Both the position numbers and the translations under genes were made by a program. This document shows, piece by piece, positions 46,910-57,047 of a stretch of 64,000 bases of DNA (position 1 is the first letter of the stretch; each line of letters starts with the position of its first letter). The notes under the pieces were generated by a model. It saw nothing but the letters and a program-made list of their open reading frames with translations, was not told where the DNA came from and made no database searches. This DNA is from Sophora flavescens (lineage: Eukaryota; Streptophyta; Magnoliopsida; Fabales; Fabaceae). The stretch spans positions 122,108,552-122,172,551 of the forward strand of contig CM061066.1 in NCBI GenBank assembly GCA_030762895.1, given 5' to 3'.

Positions 46910-47771
46910 TAAAAATGGAAGTGAGATTAAAGAATTTTATATGTATGTTCAAATTTTATTATAATGTTATAATTTTGTTATATAATTTTTAGAGGATCAC
47001 TTTCCTTGAAATTTCAAATTGCTTCTCAAGTGACAAAGTATTAATCGTGATTGATATTCCCCTATGATTTGTTTTCCATATAGATTAATGGCATGTCCAA
47101 TCCTAACAAGCTTATATTTCTTAACAAAAAGTGAAAAAATGTTATTTCTTATTTGTATGTGCCTACTCAAGGATCGAGATTGAATTGGTTTCTTATACTA
47201 TTGTGGTGTTAATTTTTACAGTTGTTTTTGCATAATGTCTACACAGTTTAATTGTAATTTTGTTAAACATTATTCTCCATTTTGTTATCGCATATTTTTT
47301 TTAGTAAGATCTTCTTATCAACATAAAGTGAAACTATTTCTTCCTCTTTTGAAATTATCATTTTGGGATAGCTAAAAATTAGTATGTGAACGTGCTACTG
47401 CTTCACATTTCTTTATTTATAAAATTTATAAAATTCCTCAGTTCCGTGTAGAATATAAGAAATTTGGTATAGAGTTCGTAAGAGATATTATGTCTACGTG
47501 TGGATGATATAAAATATTACATCAATTCTTTTATGGATTGTTTGTTAAATTTAATTTGTGAGAATGCTTATAAAGATGAAATGCAAGTTAAGGTGTTCTA
47601 ATTATAGGCGGATGGATAGAAACAAATGCTTTAGTGCATGATTTTATTATATAAATGTTATTATTGACTTCATTTTAAAATTAATTTTTTTTCTTTAAAA
47701 AAAATAATTTTTTTTTGTTAAGGGGCCATGAATTGTACATTTATTATCTGGTGGAATATTTAATGACTATA

Positions 47772-47816
<45 letters not shown>

Positions 47817-48030
47817 GATGTGATTAGGAATATAGATCCCCTTTTATGATAGTGCGAAGTAGGTGAGAAGATATTGTTAAGATCAGATTTAATCAAAGAG
47901 ATCGTAATTAGGATTAATAATTGAGGGAAAGATGCGCATTGCCCAAAATAGATAAAAAGTGTTATGTCGACAATAAAAGAAAGCATTTAGAATTTTAGGA
48001 AGAGGAGCATGTAATCTTGAGAGGCACAAG
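46910..48030 (+). other. AT-rich segment in place of the integrase core
   Basis: About 1.1 kb with no coding signal, including a (TA)n run at 47774-47812. The same segment, in the same place, is in the minus-strand family-2 copy (59152-60530), so the loss of the catalytic core predates both copies. Confidence 0.75.
47774..47812. repeat. (TA)n microsatellite
   Basis: Uninterrupted TA run. The equivalent place in the minus-strand copy is a longer compound TA/GTAT run at 59497-59660. Confidence 0.95.
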
Positions 48031-48036
48031 TTTTGG

Positions 48037-48408
48037 ATGGGGAGGTCAATGTCATTCAGAAAATTGACTCTTTGTTTCATGGGACCTTTCCTAATTCTTA
48101 AAAGAGTCGTTCCCGTTGCTTACCAATTGGCTTTTCTGCCACAATTGGAAAATCTTCATGATGTTTTCCATGTGTCGCAACTTAGAAAATATGTACCTGA
48201 TGAGTCTCATGTGATAGCTCCTAAGTCTTTACAATTGAAGGATAATTTGATCTATAAGCCTAGGCCTAGTCAAATCTTGGACAAGGGCACAAAGACTCTA
48301 AGGAACAAGACAATTCCGTTGGTGAAAGTGTTATGGGAAAGGATTAACTCCAAAGGAAACTACTTGAAAGATGGAAGAGGACATCGTATGTCAATACCCA
48401 GATCTTGA
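48037..48408 (+). pseudogene. Integrase C-terminus with chromodomain-like tail
   Basis: A 123-codon open frame. It contains GPFLILKRVVPVAYQLAF, then LHDVFHVSQLRKYVPD, then ILDKGTKTLRNKTIPLVKVLW. The first two blocks are the conserved GPF/Y region of chromoviral integrase and the last is the start of its chromodomain-like tail, which is shortened here. Its start is not a natural one; the piece is the end of a polyprotein. Confidence 0.85.
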
Positions 48409-48500
48409 TGTTTAAGGTAAGGTAACCTTTATGTTTGGTTTTCAACATATGTTACAATATGTGTGTGAGTATGTGATGAATTTCGGGGACGAAATTCTCT

Positions 48501-48514
48501 AAGGAGGGGAGAAA
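48501..48514 (+). other. Polypurine tract of the family-2 element
   Basis: AAGGAGGGGAGAAA directly before the 3' LTR, preceded by AATTTCGGGGACGAAATT. Confidence 0.9.
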
Positions 48515-50673
48515 TGTAACATCCTAAAAATTCAAATATAATTATTTTAATAAAAAAAGGTAGTATAAGAGTTTATTATAATTGTTTTCTTTATAATAAA
48601 AATCCAGTGGGTTCCACAATAATGTAAAATTGATTTTAAAAAATAAAATAAAAATAAGGATAAGAACATACCCTGGACTAAATTATTGCGGCAATAATGA
48701 TAGGAAACATAAGCATATCAAGGCCCATGCTGTGTTACCCATTATAAATAGATAGTTTGAGTGTTTTAAGCCCAATTTCGCATAATATGACTAGATACCT
48801 AACTTCAGATGGATATTTCGTAATCAAAAAGAACTTGTTTGAATTCGAGATCTGCATAATAAATATAGCCCTATCTCTTAGCTTTCCATAGACACAAAAT
48901 CCATCCAAATTGGATTCTTGTAGCTCAAGTTATGACCAAATTCGTACATACTATTCATGTTCCAGCGCCAGAACCATTTTTTTAAAATTCTATCCACGTT
49001 TTGACTATCTAAACGTCGGTTTCAGATTTTGTGGTCTTCATAACAGTTGTATACAATTCTTTTATCTTTCCAACGATATAAAATTTATAATTTTTGAATT
49101 TTAATAAATCAATATATGTGCGAAATACAACACCATATGCAGAGTAAGCGGGCTTAGCACGTTTTTACACGTTTTGGGCTATTGGGGGCTCTATAAATAG
49201 AATCTTAACACTCTTAGGATGAGTTTTTGAACCCTAATTACACCTAAAAACTCAAATGGCTAAGAGAAGAAATTCAAGGATTAAGAAGAGATAGTTGTGG
49301 AAGAGTGAGTCTAGGATGAGGAAGATGATGATAACTCTTGGCAAACGTTAGGATTCGCAGTAGGGAATGCTTAGAGCTATTTGGAGGTCTTCAAGAGGTG
49401 AGTAACAATAATTTTCATGAACCCTTTCCATGGGATATATGATTGCTTTTGTTGATAAAGGATTACCATGTGGTTTTGGGAGTCTTTAATTGACTTGATG
49501 CATATTGTTAGTAACCTAAATTCTAAAATTGGTGTTTTGTTTAAAAGGGGAATTAATTGATTAATTGATGTTGTAACGTGCTTATTCATGTATGATATGT
49601 TGTGATATTCATGATTGTTTGTTATTGGTGGAAGTTTATATGTTTAAAATTGAGGGAAATAGGATGTTACATGCATGAGACATGAGATATTTGAGTTATA
49701 ATATGTTGTATGATGTTTGCCACAACACCACCTATGATAGGGGTATCGAAAAGTAATACCACCTTAATGGGGTGTCGAAAGTAACATCGCCATATAATTG
49801 GGATGTCAAAAAAGAGCAATACCGCCTAAAAATGGGTATCGAAAGTAATACCGCCACACGTTGGGGTGTTGAAAAGGGAGAAATACCACCATGTGCACAT
49901 GGGAGGTATCGAAATAGAAATGTCCCCGACAGGAGGGTGACATCGAAACATTCCTCATGAGTAGGGGTGGGCAATGGGACGCCATTGTCACGTGATGTGT
50001 GAGATTTATGACATGCCGACAAGAGACCAGTTTAGTTATGAGGCCTTCGAGCCACTTGGATTAATTTAGAATTTACTTGGTATGTGGAATGTGATGCATT
50101 GAGACGAGTTGACCTTATGCTATATGCATTTGACTTGATGAAACTTTTGTTGTTATTAAAAGTATTTTTTTTATATATTATTTTGGGAAATTAGCGGATA
50201 CCATGGACAGTTTTCCGGTTACCGCACCGGCTGAGAACAACACTATTTTCGAAATATTTTATAAATGTATTGTTGTGCACTGGGATTTTATATCTCATTA
50301 TAAGTGTTTCTTTTCACAGCCCGAGGACATCGCTGTTGAGGATCCAGAGATCTGAAGAGTTATCTTTGATTAGCTAGTAGGTTAGTAATGTAGTATGGTT
50401 TAGAGTATTATGCGGACGACGTTCTTTGGTTTACCCACTATTTTTCTCAGATTGTAATTAGACACCTGGTTTTGAGGCTTTTAGTTTTTATTCAAATGAT
50501 TGGATTTAATGATATTTTTCAATACTTTGTAACTATTATTTTATTTAATACGAGGTATTTTAATACTTAGTTATTTGAGAAAAATTTTATGACTTGTGTT
50601 TTTTTTAATTAAATGTTTTGAAGGATTTTTATTGAAATTAATTTGGGTTACTAATGTAACGAAGGGTGTTACA
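48515..50673 (+). mobile_element. 3' LTR of the family-2 element
   Basis: 2159 bp, TGTAACATCC to GGTGTTACA. TATA box CTCTATAAATAG near 49189. Very similar to the 5' LTR with scattered substitutions and small indels. Hairpin block at 49730-49945. Confidence 0.93.
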
Positions 50674-50678
50674 GCTTC
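50674..50678. repeat. Right TSD GCTTC of the family-2 element
   Basis: Second copy of the duplication found at 42692-42696. Confidence 0.95.
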
Positions 50679-51036
50679 CCCTTTTCCTTCCCATTCTTAA
50701 ACTTGTTCATTGCGTTTTTTATAATGCAACCACCCTAGTGATCAAAACCCTCTTGATCTCCACCTCATGACGAGGGTCCCAAGTAAACACTTTATGCATA
50801 GAATACATATTAGACAACTTACGTATATAATACATACAAATTATAAAATAAAATTACTTGACAGACTTTAATTACAAAGTCTAAACTAAATATGGGCAAG
50901 AAACTAAATTTTATTTTACCTTAAACTCTTTGTACCACATATCCTTCACGTCATCATCAAAAACCCATTCCCCTCCCTCTTCAACATCTAAATATAATTT
51001 ATGCCTCATCACAGAACAGAACTGAGTCCCTCTTCC
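50679..51036 (-). pseudogene. Plant En/Spm (Transposase_24) pseudogene, 5' part
   Basis: Exon-like 50921-51036 on the minus strand reads YLDVEEGGEWVFDDDVKDMW then YKEFK at a GTAAAA donor. Exon-like 50679-50791 reads VFTWDPRHEVEIKRVL, the F-x-W-D-P block of Transposase_24, followed by stops. The gene continues at 42691 on the other side of the retrotransposon. Its own start was not found; at 51037 a different sequence begins. Confidence 0.65.
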
Positions 51037-51697
51037 TGTAACATCCCGTTTTTCGTTATTCTGCTCCTACGTATCCCGAGTGGGAATCAAAGCAAACGCA
51101 GTTCTAAGACAATGATGAGGTACTTCCTGGCTTATAGTGTATGAGGAAGATGATCCCATTAGGCCTATTTTATATAGAGCCAGTGTGGTTATGAGCCATT
51201 ATGGGTAATTATGGGTGTCATTATTGTTGGCGGTTACAAAACCGTTGCAAGATAACCGACCTTGATTTCCGGTGTCCTGTTGACTAACCTGGAATGATCC
51301 TGGTCCATCAGACTTTGACTTATTCTTGTGCCGAGGTCCGATCTATGTAGGAACAACCTTGAATAATTATTCTTCATCGGTAATATTTAGCCTTAAAGTA
51401 ATATTGATTCCTGTTCTGCACTTCTTCCTGGCAATATTTACCTTTCAATCACAATATCAAAAGCAAGCAGGGACCTGCATTTTGGTCAATGTGCAGGGAG
51501 ACCCATCTTCTATCACAAGTAATATTTAATATTTCATCATATAATTACCTTTTGGTCAAGGTGCAGGGACTTGCATTATGCATTAGGACCCGGGAGACAA
51601 AAGTGTGCAGATGGTCAGCGTCTTTTCAATGGTCGAATGCGGCAGGGACAGATGATAATGTAAAATAATAAATTGTAATTTCCAAACAAAATCACAT
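51037..51697. other. LTR-like fragment of unknown family
   Basis: Begins TGTAACATCCCG at the point where the transposase pseudogene stops. It contains CCTACGTATCCC and GGGAATCAAAG at 51067-51090, a motif pair also present at 52669-52691. No matching right end or TSD was found, so it may be a truncated LTR. Confidence 0.4.
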
Positions 51698-51921
51698 ATA
51701 AAGAAAAAGTTAACGGCACCGTCAAAGTCTTAAATGAGAGGTGTTAAGAATGAATTAAATTTTAAATGACGTGATAGCACCTCATTGGTGTGACAAAGAA
51801 TGGGACAGGGTTCCGGAATAGAAGATTCGCGTCCGACAGAGTTTGTGTGATGGGGGGCTTCGGGCTTTCTGGCTTCTTGGCTTAGTAATCAGCTTATTTT
51901 GTCTGGTTATCATGTCATGTA
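51698..51921 (+). pseudogene. Second SDR first-exon copy: uninterrupted paralogue of the array insertion site
   Basis: Matches 20636-20687 joined to 41485-41660: it runs straight through the array target, reading GAGAGGTGTTAAGAATG at 51736-51752. The reductase fragment is more damaged than at 41578: an extra G breaks the TGASG motif and a TAG appears in the SWLIKQ block. The similarity ends at the Stowaway MITE. Confidence 0.8.
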
Positions 51922-52225
51922 CTACCTCCGGACCTAATTATAAGCAAAAATACCTAACTTTACACTTATTAAGGAAGTTAGTTAATTTATTTTAATTGTC
52001 TTGATTTATGTAAAAAAAATGAGCTACAATTACCAAACTACCCTTTTAATTGTCTTGGGAGTGTGTAATGATCATGGAAAAGTAAAAGATGAATTGGTTG
52101 GATTGGTTGATTGTCTTGACTTTTGGAACACTAACATTAAATAGAGTTGAATTGGTTATCTTTTGCTTATATTTGAGTCCACGAAATATAGCTACTTTTT
52201 TGCTTATATTTGAGTCTGGAGGGAG
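51922..52225. mobile_element. Stowaway-type MITE
   Basis: 304 bp between two TA dinucleotides (51920-51921 and 52226-52227). The ends CTACCTCCGGACC and CTGGAGGGAG are inverted repeats of the Stowaway (Tc1/mariner) kind, continuing into TTATAAGCAAAAA and TTTTTGCTTATA. No ORF. Confidence 0.85.
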
Positions 52226-52227
52226 TA

Positions 52228-52500
52228 TTAATTTGTAGGTGTTGTTTAAGGTGCACCACCCATCAAAGTGGTGCAAATCTGGACCATCTAGATTGCCACA
52301 TTGGTTTTTGACTTTTCAACCTTCTATGGAGGGTGTTGTTTATGGTGCATCGTATTAAAAGTGGTGCACCCGTGATTTCTTGAGTTGGTTAAATTTGGCC
52401 AAAGTGTATTTCTTTTACCCAGGGACTTATTATTTGTATTTATATATGTAATATTTTTCTTTAAAGAAAAAAACAAAACAAAACCATGTTATTTTTAACT
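52228..52500. other. Continuation of the duplicated segment, no gene
   Basis: Starts with TTAATTTGTAGGTGTTG, shared with 42062-42110. It contains two related GTGCACCACCC...GTGGTGCACCC motifs in opposite orientation and nothing coding. Confidence 0.4.
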
Positions 52501-52950
52501 CTTTTTTCCTCTGCATAAAAAAAAAGAACTCCCTTTTATTTTACAAAAATAAAGCCAACGTGTTTCTGCCGAGATCCGAATAATCGTAATCTCACCGTAG
52601 AATGTCAAACCAAGAGTGAACAACAGGGTTTTTTTAGATTTTGGCTTGACAGAATATTGTATTCCGGTCCTACGTATCCCAATGGGAATCAAAGACAGGC
52701 GTAGTTCTAGGTTCAACCCTTGGTCATATAGTGATCTCAATCCCCTAATCTTGTATCTGATGAATACCAGCGAGCAAGGACTCTTCAATAGTCTTTTGGT
52801 CGAGCTAGTTCCTCTAATACGCTTAAGGGAGAGTCACCTGGGTTAGTGAAAAGTGAGTCTCTCTCTTGGGTTCCCCTCTTTTTATAATAGGATCCCCATA
52901 TCTTTAAGAGATCTGGATTTATCTCCTTTTATCTCTTAAATCTTCTTTGA

Positions 52951-53112
52951 GATATGATTTCCTTAATTCGAGGGATTTATATTTTCTAACCGGATAAGGT
53001 TATTTAAGATAAAATCAGGATTATTAAAGATAGATATGATCTCCTTAATTTGAGGGATTTATCTTTTCTATCCGGATAGGGTTATTTGAGATAATATCAG
53101 GATTATAAAGAT
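52951..53112. repeat. Two ~82-bp tandem units
   Basis: GATATGATTTCCTTAATTCG...AGGATTATTAAAGATA is repeated once with about ten differences. Confidence 0.85.
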
Positions 53113-53832
53113 AATATAGATATCTTATTCCTTCCCACCTTTAATGGATCGGGTATCCAAGCTTGGTGGCCGGGTTTTACTCCTCGGCCAGCACACAAGC
53201 CCCCCAAGCTTTGAGCTAGTAGAAGCGTAAAAGTTTTCATGACAGTAGTCGAGCTTGGCCTTTAAAAACCTTATTTGGGGAATCTAAGTTTTATGGCGTA
53301 GGTTCTCTTCCCCTTTTTACCATAGTCTTGATGACCGATCTTGTACCTCGACCAATCGTTCAACCTCGGTAACCGAGCTTAGAAACTTAGTCTCTTCTTT
53401 TAGCTTTTCAAGTCGGTGAGGTAAGTGGCCGAGCTTCACACTTCGGTCTATGTATATATCTTTTACTTCGGTGAACACCTCGGGCGACCGAGCTTCACTA
53501 CTTCGAGTTGGCGAGCCTTACGCCTCGGCCCATATACAAGTCCCCCCAAGGTTTGAGCTTTCAGAAAGCGTGGAAGCTTCTTCGAAGGAGCCGAGCCAAG
53601 ACGTGGGCAGTCGTTTTAGATCTGTGCTGTTGCCAAAGTTTCGTAGCTCCCGAGATGAAAAGAGATGTTGCCTTTGTTTTTAAGATAAGGCAAGTTTGTG
53701 ATGCGTGGCTTGTGTCATTACCACTAAAGAGACAGAATTGCTCGTCCACTAAAATGATACAAGCGCTCGTCTACTAAAGTGACAGAAGCGCTCGTCCGTA
53801 TAGGTCTTTGGACTAGCTAAGTCCTTAATGGG

Positions 53833-53949
53833 GAGCTCGTCTAGTAGGTTACGTTCAACCAGGTAGAGGAGTATCCGTCCAATGTTCTGGCATATGGAGC
53901 TCGTCTACTAGGTTACATCCAACCAGTTAGAGGAGTATCCGTCCAATGA
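53833..53949. repeat. Two ~66-bp tandem units
   Basis: GAGCTCGTCTAGTAGG...GAGGAGTATCCGTCCAATG occurs twice with a few differences. Confidence 0.88.
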
Positions 53950-54321
53950 CGTGGCCTGTGTCATTACTGCTGAGGTCTGCTCCTTGGTTGCGTGATTGAA
54001 GCTGTTAGCTTGTCGCAGCATTTATTCCGATATCTTAGCCACGTGTGACTCCTTCATTAGTGAGTCGAATTTGTGCAGACTTGAAGAGACGTTTTCTTTC
54101 TTCACACGGCGTCCGTCATTATTACTTTCAAAAGTAATATTTAGATTTGTTTTCTTTTGAAGCGTCGAGGTCTCTATAAGTTGAGGAGAAGTTTGCTGAG
54201 GAGCTCATTTTGCCTCTTCCTTGCTCAAATCTTTCTTCAAGCTCTTATTCTCCAAGCTTCTGCATTTCCTTTTCTGTTTCAGGTACGTCATCGTCCTTCT
54301 ACTCCATTATTTCTTTCTTCC

Positions 54322-56247
54322 ATGGAGACTTCATTTGAGGTATCCCATAATGCCTCTTCTAGGGTTCAGGTCATAGAGCCCGAAATCAATCAGATTGGGG
54401 GCTCTCCTCATATCGTTCCCCATCTTCGGGTCCCTGCCTCTTTTCGATGTTTGCCTTGCTCATTAGGATCATGTTTTCCTGAGAGCTCCCCCCGTCGAAC
54501 CACACTTTACTTATGTCTATAAAACTTTTCTTTTGAACATATCGGGGTCACCCTTCCTTTTACCCAATTTGACTGCGACGTTCTGAGAATCATGAACGTC
54601 GCCCCTACTCAGTTGCATCCCAACAGTTGGACCTTCTTGAAGGCTTTCCAGATCCTATGTAATCAAACAGGGATGACGACTACCACTCCAGAGTTCCTTT
54701 ATTTTTATAAAGTTCGGTTCGGGGACCGAATTGGATGGATTTCTCTCAGTGGGGTTGAGGGTAGAGGTATCATCGGTCTCTATAAGAGTTCTTATAAATT
54801 TTTTAAGTCGGAATTTTTCAAGGTCCGACCTTCCGAAGGCCATGAGTCCGTATTTTTTGATTCTGATGGGGAGCCGAGGTTTCCCTTTTATTGGCAGCCT
54901 TATCCTTCCAAATTTTCCAGTTATGACCTGGGTTCTATGACCGATGATGAGCGAGCTAATGTGGAGATTTTGAAACTCTATCCTTGGCCGTTGCCTTGTG
55001 GGAGACTTTTAAAATTACCCACCTCTTCCACTCGGCGTGCCAACTTTGATCGTAAGCATTTCTCCTTTAGATACTGTTGATGCGCTTAAAAATTCTGCCT
55101 TTTAACTCGGCTGATTTCTTTTTCAGTGATCATAGGAAAGTTTCATTATAAAGCTTTACTGAAGAAGTCGGCTCCTCAAGATGGTGGCACTTAAACTCCG
55201 ACTTCTGATGCCACGGGGAAGAAAAAGAAGGTTGTTGAGAGCTTGGACCCCGATGCGCGTCTTTCTAAGCGGGATCGGGCCAACGCTCAACCAGTAGTAC
55301 CGAGGAGGAGTGCTTCTCCCCTTCCTCTGATCCCTGATGACCCTACTGCCGAGAAGAGGACTGAAGGGGCACCTCATGTGACTGACCTGTCAGTGGACGC
55401 TAAGTGGTATAATGGCCACTGTAACCCAGGCATCAGCTCGCTCTGGAGTGATGATTTCAACCCCGGCCCACTCATTGATGGTCAAGTGCTAAAGCCCTCT
55501 GATGCTCAGCTTTTGCTGGAGCAGGGGCCTGATGCCAGTATGGAGGCCGCCGCTGCTTACGCCCTCAGAATTTCGTCCATCACTCGCTTCTGGAGTCAAG
55601 TATTATCAAAAAATACGAAGAAGATGGAGTCGATGAGGGCTGAAGTGGCTCATTCCTTGAGGTTGAGGGACGAGTTGGCTCAAGCTGTGGCCAAGTACGA
55701 GGAGCAAGCTCATGTTGTTGTCCAACTGAAGGCCCAAAGGGCTGAGCTTGAGAAAAGCAAGACTTCCCTTCAGTCCGAGCTGGAGAAGGAGAAAGAAGAG
55801 AGACTGGGACTTCAGAAAATCGTTGAAGACTCTCAAGTTTCCTTTGCTCAGCTGCAACATGCTTTGGAGGCGTAGATGGAGGCTAATCACAAGCTTCAAG
55901 CCGATCTGAGTGAAGCTGAAGCCACCATTATGAAGGAGCACGTCAACGATTTTTCCAGAGTGGTGAAGCAGCTTCAACGCTTTAACCCAAACGCTAATTT
56001 CTCCCTTACTGATGTGGACAATGATTTTAATAAAGATGGTATCCTAGTTCCTTTGTCCGAGCTTGAGGATGAAGAAGAGACGGGCCAGGAAGGGTAGGAA
56101 GTTGAAGAGCAAGCTGCCGAGGAAGGAGGAGATGGGGAAGGTGAAATAGCTTTACCTGATCCATCTTTTGCTGTTCCTCCGGGTGGTGAGGATGACCTTG
56201 GCTCTACTTCTGTTGGAACCGTTGATCATGGGGATGCTCATGAATAA
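54322..56247 (+). pseudogene. Spliced antisense ORF of a Tat/Ogre-like element (Transposase_28-like), four in-frame stops
   Basis: One frame stays readable from ATG 54322 to TAA 56245-56247 if the 75-bp intron at 55052-55126 (GTAAGC...TTTTTCAG) is removed. It is interrupted by stops at 54520, 55192, 55873 and 56095. The first part contains LPFTQFDCDVLRIMNVAPTQ then LHPNSWTFLKAFQILC, the hallmark of the putative gypsy-type transposon domain (PF04195). Residues from about 55600 to 55950 form a long heptad-rich coiled coil, and the C-terminus is acidic. The integrase fragment of the presumed parent lies on the opposite strand, so this would be an antisense extra ORF like those known in Tat-lineage elements. 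The biochemical role of these proteins is not established. Confidence 0.75.
55052..55126 (+). other. Intron in the antisense ORF
   Basis: 75 bp, GTAAGC at the donor and a pyrimidine-rich tract ending TTTTTCAG at the acceptor. Length is a multiple of three. Removing it avoids the TGA at 55078-55080 and joins NFD to IIGKFHYKALLKK. Confidence 0.7.
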
Positions 56248-56582
56248 CCTAGGAAAAATGTTCCTAGGGCAATCCCTTTTTTTTTTTGAACTTTTATGTA
56301 TTCTGGGCTTTGCCCCTTTTTATTTAATGAAATCACCTGCTTGTAGTCGAGTTATTTTTCACTTAGAAAATTTTCTAAGTTTTTTATGATCATGCCTTTT
56401 TGCCTTTCGGCTTTTTGAGCTCGAGCTTGTAACTTTTTTCTAAGTTAGTGCTTGGCTTTTACATTTTGGCATGTTACTCGGCTTACTCGAGTTTTTGGAA
56501 TACGGAATACCTGTAGGTTTTTACTTACCCTCTTAGGCATTGTTTACCTTTTTAGGCATTTAGTTTTCACCTCTTTAGGTTT
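56248..56582. other. Spacer without coding signal
   Basis: T-rich sequence with repeated TTTTTAGGC and GAGCTTG/CTCGGCTT motifs, probably non-coding sequence of the Tat-like element between the antisense ORF and pol. Confidence 0.4.
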
Positions 56583-56850
56583 GGCATTTCGACCTCAACA
56601 AGGTCGATTTTAGCTCGGTTAACCTTTTTAGGCTTTTAACTACCTTTTAATGTTGTTTATCTTTATAGGCTCGGCATTTCAACCTCAACTCGGTCGATTT
56701 TAGCTCGGTCAGCCTTTTTAGGTTTTTTAACTACCTTTAGATGTCGTTTACCTTTATAGGATCGGCATTTCGACCTCAACTCGGTCGATTTTAGCTTCGT
56801 CAGACTTTTTAGGTTTTTGACCACCTTTAGATGTTGTTTACCTTCTCTGG
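56583..56850. repeat. Three ~90-bp tandem repeats
   Basis: Units start at 56583, 56673 and 56764 with GGCATTTCGACCTCAAC, followed by GGTCGATTTTAGCT. On the minus strand the integrase reading frame runs into the repeats. Tandem repeats near the 3' end are usual in Tat/Ogre elements. Confidence 0.9.
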
Positions 56851-57047
56851 AGTCTTTTCTCGCATCGTTTTGTAATCTCAGCACTAAGTCACCTTGCACA
56901 AATTCCCTTGGCTGCAACCTCGAGTTGTACTTCCGAGTTGTTTTTTGCTTGCATAGCTCTTCTCTGATTTTTGCCTCATATCGGACTTCCTCAACCATGT
57001 CAAGTTCAACTCGGATTTCTTCCTCGTTCTTACTTTGGTCAGGAACT
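56837..57047 (-). pseudogene. Integrase C-terminal fragment of a Tat/Ogre-like element
   Basis: On the minus strand the frame reads EEEIRVELDMVEEVRYEAKI, then KTTRKYNSRLQPREFVQGDL. This resembles the Tat/Ogre integrase region L-D-x-L-E-E-x-R-E-x-A...R-Y-Y-N...V-x-x-R-x-F-x-x-G-D-L-V-L-R. Upstream coding sequence is cut at 57047 by the LTR of the family-2 element. The frame stays open to 56663, through the tandem repeats. Confidence 0.75.
57043..57047. repeat. Presumed left TSD (GAACT) of the minus-strand family-2 element
   Basis: The five bases before TGTAACGCCC. The partner copy would lie beyond the right edge of the window, so this is unconfirmed. Confidence 0.35.

Larger units (their letters stand above)
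42697..50673 (+). mobile_element. Full-length but decayed family-2 Ty3/gypsy chromovirus
   Basis: 7977 bp with LTRs at 42697-44864 and 48515-50673, a tRNA-Met PBS, remnants of pol in the order protease, RT, RNase H, integrase zinc finger, integrase C-terminus with a chromodomain-like tail, and a PPT, all flanked by GCTTC. The internal region is only about 3.65 kb, against roughly 5 kb or more for an intact relative. It inserted into the Transposase_24 pseudogene. It belongs with the Tekay/Del-type chromoviruses by its LHDVFHVSQLRKY block and the following LRNKTIPLVKVLW. Confidence 0.93.
52501..54150 (-). mobile_element. LTR-like region of a minus-strand Tat/Ogre-like element
   Basis: This region has no ORF of its own. 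A minus-strand TATA box (TATTATAAAAA at 52879-52890) suggests the promoter of a minus-strand LTR. It contains two-unit tandem repeats at 52951-53112 and 53833-53949 and short CTCGTCCACTAAA repeats at about 53740-53797. LTR termini were not identified, so both edges are approximate. The assignment rests on its place next to the antisense ORF and the integrase fragment. Confidence 0.4.

Noticed and set aside
52616..52846. Plus-strand ORF of 76 codons in the LTR-like region
   Set aside because: No family resemblance; the region looks like LTR leader read in antisense with a TATA box on the other strand.
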